Positions 34,737 to 44,174 of a DNA stretch of 64,000 nt are shown here, one piece after another. The stretch lies in assembly GCA_018645325.1 (NCBI GenBank), contig JABGOU010000002.1, forward strand, positions 1 through 64,000, written 5' to 3'. The position numbers were made by a program, and so were the translations under genes. The notes under the pieces were generated by a model that did not search any database, was not told the origin of the DNA, and saw only the letters and a list, made by a program, of their open reading frames with translations. Source of the DNA: Desulfobacula sp. (lineage in GTDB: Bacteria > Desulfobacterota > Desulfobacteria > Desulfobacterales > Desulfobacteraceae). Every line of letters starts with the position of its first letter. The first letter of the stretch is position 1.

Positions 34737-35741
34737 ATGGAATCATTTAACTGGAACCCGGGAAGTCTTCTTGAAATGTCAGGATATTACTGGAAAACAT
34801 GCACCCTTCATACTGGAGTAAAACTTGATATTTTCACGGCAATCGGATCAGAGGCCTTATCCTGCAATGAAATCAATAAAAAACTGAAAGTGGACAAAAG
34901 GGGTTTGACCATGCTTTTAAACAGCCTGTCTGCATTAGAGCTCCTTGTAAAAGATGGCAAAAAATATTCCAATTCTCTTCCGGCTTTAACATTTCTTTCT
35001 AAAGAATCCCCCCAATATCTCGGATTTATGATCATGCACCACCATCATTTAATGGAGTCATGGCATAAAATGGATAAGGCCATTATTGAGGGAAAGCAAA
35101 CCAGAAGACGGTCCTCATTTTCCGATGAAGAACGGCGGGAGAGCTTTTTAATGGGCATGTTTAACATTGGCATGGCCGCAGCTCCCGGGTTATCAAAAGA
35201 GCTGGACCTGTCAGGTTGTAAACGGCTTCTTGATTTTGGCGGCGGCCCCGGGACATTTGCCATTCATTTTTGTCTTGCAAATCCTGGGTTAAAGGCCTGT
35301 GTCTATGATCTTGAGACCACCCGCCCCTTTGCTGAAAAAACAATTAAAAAATTTAATATTTCAGACCGGATCGATTTTTTATCGGGAAATTATATTGACG
35401 ATGAATTTATTGAGCCTGATTCCTTTGATGCTGCCTGGCTATCCCACATCCTTCACGGTGAAGGCTCTGAACAAGCTCAAGAAATAATTCGAAAAGCTGT
35501 TTTAGCTCTTAAACCCGGAAGCAAAATTTTTATCCATGAATTTATCTTGAATGACACTATGGACGGCCCCTTATTTCCGGCTCTTTTTTCCATCAATATG
35601 TTTTTAGGAACGCCCAATGGTCAGTCATACTCAGAGCGTCAGCTGACAGATATGCTCAAAGCACACGATGTAAAAAATATTCAGCGGCTTGCTTTTGTGG
35701 GACCGACACAATCCGGTATTTTAAGCGGAATCACTTCATAA
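34737..35741 (+). CDS. SAM-dependent O-methyltransferase-like protein
   Basis: This 334-residue protein combines an N-terminal winged-helix dimerisation domain (about residues 10-95) with a class I methyltransferase fold (motif I L-L-D-F-G-G-G-P-G near residue 165, F-D-A-A-W-L-S-H-I-L-H near 225, G-S-K-I-F-I-H-E-F near 260). This matches the hydroxyindole-O-methyltransferase/polyketide O-methyltransferase group. The methyl acceptor is not known. The ribosome-binding site AAGGAAAGGAG precedes the ATG. It lies just after the M1 repeat and so has its own leader. Confidence 0.85.
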   Translation: MESFNWNPGSLLEMSGYYWKTCTLHTGVKLDIFTAIGSEALSCNEINKKLKVDKRGLTMLLNSLSALELLVKDGKKYSNSLPALTFLSKESPQYLGFMIMHHHHLMESWHKMDKAIIEGKQTRRRSSFSDEERRESFLMGMFNIGMAAAPGLSKELDLSGCKRLLDFGGGPGTFAIHFCLANPGLKACVYDLETTRPFAEKTIKKFNISDRIDFLSGNYIDDEFIEPDSFDAAWLSHILHGEGSEQAQEIIRKAVLALKPGSKIFIHEFILNDTMDGPLFPALFSINMFLGTPNGQSYSERQLTDMLKAHDVKNIQRLAFVGPTQSGILSGITS

Positions 35742-35806
35742 AAAAAATTGCATAAAGGCTTTAAAAAAACGATTTACTCTGCAAAATTCCGACTTTACGT
35801 CGGTTA

Positions 35807-36316
35807 CTATTCTTTTTTTAACGCCAAAGGTTTGGACAAAATTTCAGACCAGATAACTGCATTTTGCAATGGATCAGATTTCAAACGACGACCTTGTGAC
35901 AATTGGCACTTTTGTTCTTTACTGTAAATTTCTTTTTTCCTGGATGGAATTATTTTTTCCGACGGTACAGCTTTTTCAAAAGCACTCTTTTTTTGGGAGA
36001 CTATGGTTGAAGGGTCTTTAAAATCAGCATCTTCTTCTATAGTTTCAAAGTCAGAATGCGTGTTTTCATGTTCAGCAAATTCTTCCCAGCCTTGATCCTT
36101 TTCCTTGATTCCTTGTCTTTGCTGCTGGGCCTGTTCTTCAAGATCCTTGACAAAATTTTGAATTTTCTCACCTATCCGGTCAAATATAGACGGATTTTTT
36201 TTGATGATTTTTGGGTCACCTGTCTTTTTCTTTCTGGCCATAATCTGTTTTAAAAGTGAAGGCAAGACAAAAAAGGCAATAACAAAAAGAAGCGGTATGA
36301 TTGAATCAAAATCCAT
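35807..36316 (-). CDS. Membrane-anchored charged protein, last gene of the nfeD-floA operon
   Basis: This 169-residue protein has one N-terminal transmembrane segment (about residues 6-22), followed by a basic stretch and a long highly charged, probably disordered or coiled tail rich in E, K, D and Q (about 30-150). I recognise no domain. AAAGGA lies 8 bases before the ATG. It follows the floA stop by about 66 bp and the hairpin at 36337-36373; in related bacteria a small protein often follows floA. A role at flotillin membrane domains is inference from position only. Confidence 0.68.
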   Translation of the reverse strand: MDFDSIIPLLFVIAFFVLPSLLKQIMARKKKTGDPKIIKKNPSIFDRIGEKIQNFVKDLEEQAQQQRQGIKEKDQGWEEFAEHENTHSDFETIEEDADFKDPSTIVSQKKSAFEKAVPSEKIIPSRKKEIYSKEQKCQLSQGRRLKSDPLQNAVIWSEILSKPLALKKE

Positions 36317-36336
36317 GGGTCAATCCTTTATGAGGC

Positions 36337-36373
36337 ACCGGTCCCCTCCCTTTGAAAAGGTGAAGGGACCGGT
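36337..36373 (-). other. Intercistronic hairpin
   Basis: ACCGGTCCC (36337-36345) pairs perfectly with GGGACCGGT (36365-36373), and CCTTT/AAAGG extend it inside. No U-run follows on the minus strand, so it is more likely an RNA-processing, stability or attenuator element between floA and the small last gene than a terminator. Confidence 0.5.
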
Positions 36374-36382
36374 TTGTTTGAA

Positions 36383-37369
36383 TTATTTCTTAAGGTCTGG
36401 GTCTGAGTCTGACTCAGGTGTTGCAATCTGGTCTCTCATTTTGGTGTCTGCGGAAATATTCTGCATCCTGTAATAATCCATGATCCCCATATTACCGCTT
36501 CTAAAGGCTTCTGCCATTGCCAGGGGAACCTGGGCCTCGGCTTCCACCACCTTGGCCCGCATTTCCTGGACACGGGCTTTCATCTCCTGCTCCTGGGCAT
36601 AGGCCATGGCACGCTTTTCCTCGGCTTTTGCCTGGGCAATCTTCTTGTCTGCCTCTGCCCGATCCGTTTCAAGTTCAGCTCCGATATTTTTGCCCACATC
36701 CACATCAGCGATATCAATGGATAAAATTTCATAGGCTGTTCCTGCATCCAGGCCTTTTTTCAGAACGGTTTTTGATATCATATCTGGATTTTCAAGCACT
36801 TCTTTGTGGTTTTTGGCTGATCCGATGGTTGTGACAATACCCTCTCCCACCCTCGCGAGAATGGTTTCTTCTCCTGCCCCGCCCACAAGGCGATCAATAT
36901 TGGCCCGAACAGTGACCCTTGAAATGGCCTTTAACTGGATACCATCCTTTGCCATGGCAGCTACAAGCGGGGTCTCAATAACCTTTGGATTAACAGACAT
37001 CCTCACTGCCTCAAGTACATCCCGGCCGGCAAGATCTATGGCAACAGCCCGGTTAAAGGGCAGGTCAATATTGGCCTTGTCTGCTGCAATAAGTGCCTGG
37101 ACAACCCGGCTGACATTACCACCGGCAAGAAAATGGGATTCAAGACTGTCCGTGGGAATTTCAATGCCGGCTTTGACGGCCATGATTTTGGATTCAACAA
37201 TCAGTTTTGCCGGAACCTTCCTGAGCCGCATGAAAATAATATTGAGCAGCCCTACCTTTGCACCAGACACCAAAGCCTGTAACCACAGGCCCAGATATGA
37301 AAAAATAAAGTAAAACAGCACCAGGCCTATAACACCTGCAATAATTAACAAAATAAACATAAAATCCAT
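36383..37369 (-). CDS. floA: Flotillin-like protein FloA
   Basis: This 328-residue protein belongs to the bacterial flotillin A family: an N-terminal hairpin membrane segment (about residues 4-30), an SPFH-like domain (about 40-220 with [13 protein letters not shown] and [14 protein letters not shown]), and a helical region rich in A and E repeats (about 235-290). It organises ordered membrane microdomains. GGAG lies upstream of the ATG. It follows the two nfeD genes by 12 bp and belongs to their operon. Confidence 0.93.
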   Translation of the reverse strand: MDFMFILLIIAGVIGLVLFYFIFSYLGLWLQALVSGAKVGLLNIIFMRLRKVPAKLIVESKIMAVKAGIEIPTDSLESHFLAGGNVSRVVQALIAADKANIDLPFNRAVAIDLAGRDVLEAVRMSVNPKVIETPLVAAMAKDGIQLKAISRVTVRANIDRLVGGAGEETILARVGEGIVTTIGSAKNHKEVLENPDMISKTVLKKGLDAGTAYEILSIDIADVDVGKNIGAELETDRAEADKKIAQAKAEEKRAMAYAQEQEMKARVQEMRAKVVEAEAQVPLAMAEAFRSGNMGIMDYYRMQNISADTKMRDQIATPESDSDPDLKK

Positions 37370-37381
37370 TGAACCTATCTC

Positions 37382-37861
37382 CTATATTAGAGTTTTTTCT
37401 ACGATAATCCGGTTTCCCTTGACGCCGATCACAACAATGGGCGTATCAACGTCAATATACTCCCCATCCGTCACCACATCCAGGCGCTGAGAATCAATCT
37501 CTGCAATGCCGGCAGGTCGAAGATCGGTTACAGATCTTCCTGTCATGTGCATGTAACCTTCAAGCCCCTGTATTTGTGAAACCACCCCGGCCTGTTTTGA
37601 TAATTCCCGCTTCAGGGACAATGACGATCTGGCCAGCATCTTCATCCCGAAAACAATAAAAAAAGGTGCCAGCGCAATATCCAGACCAGTTAAAATCATC
37701 CCGGCTGTTGTGGATATGGTTGTGAACACAAGGTATATGGAATAAAAAAATACGGCAAGAGCAATTGCGGTCAACAGCCCAAAGGATGGTATAAAAATCT
37801 CGGCAAAGACAACCAGAATTCCGATCACTTGAAGAATAATGGGTAAAATATAGGGTTTCAT
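37382..37861 (-). CDS. NfeD-like short membrane protein (NfeD1b type)
   Basis: This 159-residue protein has about four transmembrane segments (residues 5-60) followed by a C-terminal OB-fold beta domain: G-V-V-S-Q-I-Q-G-L-E-G-Y, A-E-I-D-S-Q-R-L-D-V and V-V-I-G-V-K-G-N-R-I-I-V-E-K. This is the OB-fold part of NfeD without the protease half. It lies between the long nfeD gene and floA, with 9- and 12-bp gaps, an arrangement known from nfeD-floA loci. Confidence 0.87.
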   Translation of the reverse strand: MKPYILPIILQVIGILVVFAEIFIPSFGLLTAIALAVFFYSIYLVFTTISTTAGMILTGLDIALAPFFIVFGMKMLARSSLSLKRELSKQAGVVSQIQGLEGYMHMTGRSVTDLRPAGIAEIDSQRLDVVTDGEYIDVDTPIVVIGVKGNRIIVEKTLI

Positions 37862-37870
37862 TCCAAGCCT

Positions 37871-39337
37871 TTACATTTCAGGATAATTAGGTTTAACAAC
37901 TACACGATTCTGTTCTATCTTGTCAATCATAACAGGTGTTCCCTGTTCAATAAATTCACCTTGGGTGATGGCATCGATTTTTTTATTGTTTATCATTATC
38001 TTGCCTGACGGGCGAAGAAATGAATGGGCAATCCCTGTATCTCCCGGTTTCAAACCTAACTCTGTTGTGACGTCAACATGGGAGTAAGATAAGGTTTCCT
38101 CAAGATAGGGCCCTTTGAATATTTTTGAAACCCTTGGCAAAACAAACCGAATCATGAACAAAGAAATTAAAAAGGCAAACATAAAAGAACCCAGCACCTG
38201 GGCCAGATTTTTCATCAATAAGGCGCCTTCCCAGGGAAAGGACGGATCTGGAATCACAAACCCCTGAAAAGATAGAACAAGACCTGCCGCAATCACAATC
38301 AAACCTGAAATACCTGCCACACCGAATCCGGGAAGGACAAACACCTCCACACCAAGAAGCAGAACACCGATCATCAGTAGCAGCAATTCCGTATAGTCGG
38401 CAAGACCCACCAGGTATTGACCAAAAAAGACCAGGCCAAGACATATAATTCCGGCAATTCCCGGGATACCAAACCCCGGGGCCTTAATTTCCGTATATAT
38501 GGCACCGATTCCGATGAGCATAAGTATTGGTAAAAACGGCTGCAAAAACCTTACAAAAGTTTCAGACCAGGATTCTTCAATAGTAATGATCTCAGGTGAT
38601 TTATAGCCTAAAATTGAGAGCACTTCATCTATGTCTTTAACACTTTTTTGAGAAAACCCAAGGTCAACGGCTTCTTCATCATCCATGGTTAAAAGCTCTC
38701 CCTTGGCAATAATCGTCTTTTTAGAACTGATCTTTTTTTTTTCATCTTCCGTCAGATCATCATAGGCTTTTTTATCCATAAAACTCGTATGGCCGTCCAT
38801 CACCACTCTGTAGACTTCCATATCAATGGTGACCATGGATTCTGCCAGAACAACGGGATAATTATTTTTCTTTGCCAGGGCACGAAATTTTGCCCTGAGA
38901 ACTGTTTGAATTTTTTCTCCAGCCATTTTCTGACCTTCCTGGGTCTGGATAATGGGTGCGCAATCTCCAATGATGGTATTTTCTTTCATAAATAAAAGAT
39001 TTGAGGAAAGCGCTATCAGGGCACCGGCGGAAATGGCCCTTTTTTCAACAAATGCTATGGTTTTCCCCTTTGGGATATTAGAAATTGTGTCCACAATCTC
39101 CAGGGCCGCATCCACTCTGCCGCCAAATGTATCCATTTTAAAAACAAAAACAGCATCGGTTTCATCTTTGATCTCTTCCAGAGCCCTTTTAACATAGGCT
39201 GCCATGCCCGGTTCCACAGTCCCTGCAACAGGAATGATATAGACTTTTTGTTTTTTCTGGGAAGCATATGACAGATCTCCCGAAAAAAGCATAAAAGACA
39301 GGAGTAGAATAAAAATAAAGATATTAGTTGGTTTCAT
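37871..39337 (-). CDS. NfeD family membrane serine protease
   Basis: This 488-residue protein has an N-terminal signal or anchor (residues 5-25), a ClpP-like serine protease domain (about 30-235 with M-D-T-F-G-G-R-V-D and the S103-A-G-A nucleophile), a membrane bundle (about 265-400, several glycine-rich helices) and a C-terminal OB fold that ends near residue 488. Related 1510-N proteases cleave stomatin; here the partner is the flotillin FloA in the same operon. AAACACTTA upstream gives no convincing Shine-Dalgarno site. First gene of the operon, with about 65 bp to the RND cluster. Confidence 0.92.
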   Translation of the reverse strand: MKPTNIFIFILLLSFMLFSGDLSYASQKKQKVYIIPVAGTVEPGMAAYVKRALEEIKDETDAVFVFKMDTFGGRVDAALEIVDTISNIPKGKTIAFVEKRAISAGALIALSSNLLFMKENTIIGDCAPIIQTQEGQKMAGEKIQTVLRAKFRALAKKNNYPVVLAESMVTIDMEVYRVVMDGHTSFMDKKAYDDLTEDEKKKISSKKTIIAKGELLTMDDEEAVDLGFSQKSVKDIDEVLSILGYKSPEIITIEESWSETFVRFLQPFLPILMLIGIGAIYTEIKAPGFGIPGIAGIICLGLVFFGQYLVGLADYTELLLLMIGVLLLGVEVFVLPGFGVAGISGLIVIAAGLVLSFQGFVIPDPSFPWEGALLMKNLAQVLGSFMFAFLISLFMIRFVLPRVSKIFKGPYLEETLSYSHVDVTTELGLKPGDTGIAHSFLRPSGKIMINNKKIDAITQGEFIEQGTPVMIDKIEQNRVVVKPNYPEM

Positions 39338-39402
39338 TTAAGTGTTTCTCTTTGAATAAAAGATTATCTTACTTCACAGGATAAATAATTTTTCCATTAA
39401 GG

Positions 39403-42400
39403 TCAAGAGAGCTGTACCGGGTTCTTGATTTTATTGGTTTCAAAACCAATAACAAAAACCAGCAGAGAAGGGATTACAAAAAGGGTAAAAACAGTTGACA
39501 TGGCAAGGCCTCCGAGCAAAATAGAACCTAAGCCCCGATACAGCTCGCTGCCCGATCCCGTTGACAATACCATAGGCAGCATGGCCAGAAGGCTGGTTGA
39601 AGCGCTCATAAAAATGGGTCTGATACGGGTTTTCACAGCATCTGCCACTGCGTGTTTTCCAATAAGTCCATTATAGCGGACATTATTTAATGACTGGTGA
39701 ACAATGAGAATTGCATTGTTTACCACAGTACCGATTAAAATAATAAATCCCAGCATGCTCAGGACATCAAAACCCTGGGGAGCAATAAATTTGTTAACGG
39801 CAAAAAGTCCGACTAAACCGCCGGCTGCAGCCAGAGGTATAGTGAAAAGAATGATAAAAGGATACAAAAAGTTTTCAAACAGAGCCGCCATCAAAAGATA
39901 GGTAATGACCAAAGCCAGAAGAAGGTTCCACTGAAGGGCCTGCCGTGTCTCCACAAGTTTGTCTGCATTACCGCCAACGCTCACATTGACATTTTTAAGT
40001 TTTCCTGTTTTTTCCAGAGCAGGGAGAATATCATTTTCAATCAACTCCATGGCAGTCTGCAGAGCAAGGTCAGCGGGTGGCGTAACCTGAAGGGTAATGT
40101 TGCGGTCCCGCTCCAGGTGGTTTATCTGGGGCATACCCTGGCCATATTCAATCCCTGCCACATCTCTGACCCTGATCAGGTCTCCAAATCTGTTGACAAT
40201 GGTACTATTCAAAATATCTTCCGGCGAACTGCCAAAAGAAGGCCTGCCTTTGAGTACCAGGTCAAGCTGTTTGATTCCCTCGGGGCGGTATTCCTCAATT
40301 TTACGGCCATCCATCAGGATATCCACATAAATACCCAGTTCCCGGGCCGTCAGACCATTGGCAGCCAGTTTTTCCCTGTTTGGAACAATTTTCACTTCAG
40401 GATAACTGGCTTCAAGGCTTGGTACGGGGCGAACCTGGGTGTTTTCCATTTTTTTGGTTATGGTCCCGAAAAGAGCGTATGCCGCCTGGATAATATCATC
40501 CATACCATTTCCTGAAATATTGACATCCACTGTTCTTCCTTTACCAATACCAGACTCAAAAATCCCCGCCTGGATACTGACACCAAAAACGCCGGGGATT
40601 GAGCTCATTACCCTCCTAAAAAGGGGAATCAGCTCACTGGCACGGGTTTCATGGGTACTAATCCCTCCAAAGAGGGTGATACGATCTGCACCCACAAAAA
40701 ACATATGTTTAATCATGGGAAAACCATCTTTGCCATCTTCCTTGAAATAGGGTTCCGTTGCTTTGTATATATTTTTGCCCATGCTTTTGAGTTTTTCTAC
40801 GGAATACCCCGGCGGCGGGATGAGAATATTTAAAATAAGGTTTCTATTGCCCTGGGGTAGATATTCAGCACTTGGCAAAAGATAGGAAGTCAAACCAATG
40901 GAAAGGCTTGTAAACAAAATAATAGTTGCCAGCCGGGTAAGGGTGTTTTTCATGCAAAAGGTACTCAGTTTCAAAATAACACCGGCCAGAAACCGGCCTA
41001 CAACACTTTGCTGCATTCTCCCGTTGCTGATATTGTTCTTTTTCCTGTAAAATAAATTAAACAGGGTTGGAATCACTGAAATGGAAACAATGAGGCTTAA
41101 GAAAATAGAAGAGGTAATGGCAATGGCAATATCACGGAATAACTGCCCTGCCTCTTCCTGGATAAAGATGACCGGCAAAAAGACAGCCACTGTTGTTGCT
41201 GTGGATGCAAAAATTGCACCCCACACCTCTTTTGTCCCTTCATAGGCAGCATCAAAGGCATTTTTGCCTGTCTTGCGGTGCCTGTCAATATTCTCCAGAA
41301 CCACAATAGCATTATCCACCAGCATGCCCACTGCAAATGAAATCCCTGCCATACTCACAACATTCAGGTTCCTTCCCAGCAGCCATAGAAAAACAAAGCA
41401 TCCAATGGCAGAAATGGGAATGGCAATACCCGTGATCAATGTGGTCCTTAAACTTCTTAAAAATAAGAGAAGAACCCCAATTGCCAGAATGCTGCCGATG
41501 AGGATATTGCGTTTAACCAGGTTGGTGGCCGTATGAATGTATGGCCGTTGATCATAAACCATTTTCAAGATCAACTCGTTGTCGGCAAGTATCGTTTTGT
41601 TCAAATGACTCACCTCTTTTTCCACGGCATCCGTCATGCTCAGAACATTGGCTCCCTTTTCCTTTCGCACGGCAACCACAACAACCTGTACACCGCTATG
41701 CAGTACTGATGCATCTTCTTTTTTATAACCCTTTTCAACCCGGGCCACGTCCCTTAGATAGACCCTGTTTATGCCATCATCAAAAATGACCACATCAAGG
41801 GCATCATCCGGGGTTTGAAACTGACTTATGGTCCTGATGCGATAATTTTTCTTGGCCATACCCAGAATACCCGCTGAAATATTCTGATTTGCTCTTTGAA
41901 TAGATGCAATGATCTGGTTTATGGACACATTATAACGGGCCATTTTCTGGGCATCAATGATCACATCCAGGGTTGTATCTGTGCCGCCGAAAACCAGAAG
42001 GGACCCGACTCCTTCAACCCGTTCCAGATGCTGTCGGACATTATCTTCAAAAAAAGTCTTAAATTCATTGATATGTCCTTTATTGCCTTTTGCTGTCTTC
42101 AGGATCATCCAGATAATGGGTGAACTATTAGCTCCGGAAGACTCTATGGTCGGTCTGGTTACGTTTTCCGGATAATTGCCCACTTCAGACATTTTGTTGG
42201 ATACCCGGAGCAAAGCATCATCAAGGTTGGTTCCGATTTTAAAGGACAGGGTGATCGCACCCAGGCCGTTATAACTGGAACTCTCCATCTTGCTTAACCC
42301 CTGCAGACCCTTTAAAACTTTTTCCTGCTTTTCAATAATTTCTTTTTCAATTTCATAGGGTGTGGCTCCATACCAGGCAGTATTCACAGTAATCAAAGGA

Positions 42401-42525
42401 GTTTCAACATCAGGTGTAAGCTGTATAGCAAGTTTTTGAAACCCGATAAGACCGAACATGACCAAAAGGATGACGCCAACTGCTACAGTTACGGGTTTAT
42501 GGACAAAAAAACGGATAATGTTCAT
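39403..42525 (-). CDS. RND (HAE1/AcrB-type) efflux pump inner-membrane subunit
   Basis: This 1040-residue protein has the RND layout: one N-terminal helix, a periplasmic pore domain, six helices with the essential D-N pair in G-M-L-V-D-N-A-I-V-V-L-E-N (about residue 400), a second periplasmic domain and a C-terminal helix set. The motif Q-I-T-P-D-V-E-T-P and P-I-S-A-I-G-C match heavy-duty multidrug transporters. It exports amphiphiles by proton antiport. Its ATG directly follows the adaptor stop TAG. No TolC-type outer-membrane gene lies next to it. Confidence 0.95.
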   Translation of the reverse strand: MNIIRFFVHKPVTVAVGVILLVMFGLIGFQKLAIQLTPDVETPLITVNTAWYGATPYEIEKEIIEKQEKVLKGLQGLSKMESSSYNGLGAITLSFKIGTNLDDALLRVSNKMSEVGNYPENVTRPTIESSGANSSPIIWMILKTAKGNKGHINEFKTFFEDNVRQHLERVEGVGSLLVFGGTDTTLDVIIDAQKMARYNVSINQIIASIQRANQNISAGILGMAKKNYRIRTISQFQTPDDALDVVIFDDGINRVYLRDVARVEKGYKKEDASVLHSGVQVVVVAVRKEKGANVLSMTDAVEKEVSHLNKTILADNELILKMVYDQRPYIHTATNLVKRNILIGSILAIGVLLLFLRSLRTTLITGIAIPISAIGCFVFLWLLGRNLNVVSMAGISFAVGMLVDNAIVVLENIDRHRKTGKNAFDAAYEGTKEVWGAIFASTATTVAVFLPVIFIQEEAGQLFRDIAIAITSSIFLSLIVSISVIPTLFNLFYRKKNNISNGRMQQSVVGRFLAGVILKLSTFCMKNTLTRLATIILFTSLSIGLTSYLLPSAEYLPQGNRNLILNILIPPPGYSVEKLKSMGKNIYKATEPYFKEDGKDGFPMIKHMFFVGADRITLFGGISTHETRASELIPLFRRVMSSIPGVFGVSIQAGIFESGIGKGRTVDVNISGNGMDDIIQAAYALFGTITKKMENTQVRPVPSLEASYPEVKIVPNREKLAANGLTARELGIYVDILMDGRKIEEYRPEGIKQLDLVLKGRPSFGSSPEDILNSTIVNRFGDLIRVRDVAGIEYGQGMPQINHLERDRNITLQVTPPADLALQTAMELIENDILPALEKTGKLKNVNVSVGGNADKLVETRQALQWNLLLALVITYLLMAALFENFLYPFIILFTIPLAAAGGLVGLFAVNKFIAPQGFDVLSMLGFIILIGTVVNNAILIVHQSLNNVRYNGLIGKHAVADAVKTRIRPIFMSASTSLLAMLPMVLSTGSGSELYRGLGSILLGGLAMSTVFTLFVIPSLLVFVIGFETNKIKNPVQLS

Positions 42526-43578
42526 CTATTTTTCTCCAACAACGACAAGGCTCTGATCAGGACGTAACCTTTCGTTTCCTTCTACTATTACGGACATGCC
42601 CTCTGTAAAATGCTTATTATCCGCACCAATTAAGTTCCCAAGATAGGTAACAATATTTACCGGCAGCTGAACTGCTTTGTTTTCTTTGATCGTATAAACA
42701 AAATCATTCCCTTGAGACTTGAATAATGCGTCCCGTGGTATCATTGCAAGCTTTTGACTGATGCCCGTGGAAATAAATACAGTGGCCGACATGTTTTGCA
42801 CCACCTTGGTTAACATGGGAATCCGTATTTTTATAAAAACATTTTTGGTTTTTGCATCTGCGATGGGAGACAGATTATCTACTATTCCGGTCATTTCTTT
42901 GTTATAGGCATTGATGATAACCCGTACTTTATCGCCTGGAGAAATAAATTTCAACAAGGTTTCGGCTATGGGTACTTTTATAAAAAGGTCATTAACAGAC
43001 CCAATCCTGACCAGCTGTCTTCCCTGGTTAACCCAGTCCCCCGAATCCACATTTTTCTCAAGAATAATACCATCAAAAGGTGCTTTAATAACGCTTTTTC
43101 GTTTTTGAATCAGCAGTTTTTCCAAGGTTGTTTCGCTATACAGTTTTTTTAAAAGGGCATTGTCATGAACAAATCTGGCATCATCATAATCTTTTTCACT
43201 GATACCGCCTTTTTTATACAAAGAATCCATTCTTTGATAATTTTTTTTTGAATGATTTATATGAAGCCGGGCCTGGTGAATCTGATTTTTGTGAATTAAA
43301 ATTTCTTTTTCAAGTATTTCAGTATCCAGGTTTACAATAGGCATCCCCTTATTAACCCGATCACCGGCCCTGACACCGATTTTTACTACAAGGCCGGACA
43401 CTTCCGAAGAAACATGGCTGATCCTGTCATAATAAAGCGTGCCGATAAAAGATTGATTCTGTGCAGATTGTTGCAAGACAATTTTTGAGATAACCACATT
43501 GGCAGGAGGTTGCTCACCACTATAAGCCATTGTGCAGGTTATGATGACAAGAATTAACAAAGGTTTAAAAATGCGCAT
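42526..43578 (-). CDS. RND periplasmic adaptor (membrane fusion protein)
   Basis: This 350-residue protein starts with a signal peptide and has the membrane fusion protein pattern: a barrel-sandwich with G-L-V-V-K-I-G-V-R-A-G-D-R-V (lipoyl-like), an alpha-hairpin (about residues 95-170), a return lipoyl motif F-D-G-I-I-L-E-K-N-V-D-S-G-D-W-V, and a beta-barrel. It links the pump to an outer-membrane channel. GAGAGGATATG precedes the ATG. It is the first gene of the efflux pair, just beyond the composite repeat at 43664-44177. Confidence 0.92.
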   Translation of the reverse strand: MRIFKPLLILVIITCTMAYSGEQPPANVVISKIVLQQSAQNQSFIGTLYYDRISHVSSEVSGLVVKIGVRAGDRVNKGMPIVNLDTEILEKEILIHKNQIHQARLHINHSKKNYQRMDSLYKKGGISEKDYDDARFVHDNALLKKLYSETTLEKLLIQKRKSVIKAPFDGIILEKNVDSGDWVNQGRQLVRIGSVNDLFIKVPIAETLLKFISPGDKVRVIINAYNKEMTGIVDNLSPIADAKTKNVFIKIRIPMLTKVVQNMSATVFISTGISQKLAMIPRDALFKSQGNDFVYTIKENKAVQLPVNIVTYLGNLIGADNKHFTEGMSVIVEGNERLRPDQSLVVVGEK

Positions 43579-43695
43579 ATATACATATCCTCTCAGTATA
43601 CTATTAATTTAATCTATTTATTTTTTACCAACTTAAATATGAAAGTTAAAGTGATATTATCCTCAGGGCTACCGCATGTAAACAATATTTTGCTC

Positions 43696-43875
43696 CCCGG
43701 ATCCACCATCAAGGTACCACCTGCTGCGTTGACTGCAGTCGTTCCTCCCTGAGGAGTATGACTTAGGCCTCTTTCGTCACTACTTGTCGCCTTGCATCCA
43801 GCACCTTGCTGAGGGCCAGGGATAGTGCACAACCCATGGGCCAGCAGGTAAATGGAAATTTGATGCTGGATTTGG
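43696..43875. mobile_element. Unidentified 180-bp insert within M1
   Basis: The sequence is absent from both other M1 copies and is flanked by TGCTC on both sides (43691-43695, 43876-43880), as a 5-bp target duplication. Its ends are loosely inverted: about 12 of 17 positions pair between the CCCGGATCCACCATCAA end and the right end. It is more GC-rich than its surroundings. A minus-strand open frame crosses it but has no recognised product. Confidence 0.45.
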
Positions 43876-43934
43876 TGCTCAGCTATCCGCTACAATGGTT
43901 GTAATTGTCGACACAGCAACTAGTTCAGGTCAAT

Positions 43935-44068
43935 GTAATTGTTCAGCCCGTTAAAAAAGTTATCTCCAAAGCCCTGTCTGATGTATATTTGCAGGAGGTT
44001 AAGCGTTTAGCGTCGAAACAAATATCTATCAGACAGGGCGGTTTCAAGCGTAAGAGCTGAAGAATTAC
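43935..44068 (+). mobile_element. M2 repeat, complete copy inserted in M1
   Basis: 134 bp with GTAATTGTTCAGC at the left end and the inverse at the right (GTAATTCTTCAGC read on the other strand). The inner inverted repeat has arms GCCCTGTCTGATG... and ...CATCAGACAGGGC in slightly worn form. Flanking 8-mers AGGTCAAT (43927-43934) and AGATCAAT (44069-44076) differ at one base, a worn target duplication inside the M1 sequence. Confidence 0.8.
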
Positions 44069-44174
44069 AGATCAATTTGCCTTGGATGAGAATTTTGGGA
44101 CGTGTCAACATGTACCATCCAGCGAAGGAAAGGTAAACTGACCTGAACGGGTATGGAGTAATCATAAAAAAGTT

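Noticed and set aside
43614-43832. Minus-strand open frame across the unknown insert
   Set aside because: It crosses the boundary of M1, the insert and unrelated DNA, and has no motif or start signal.
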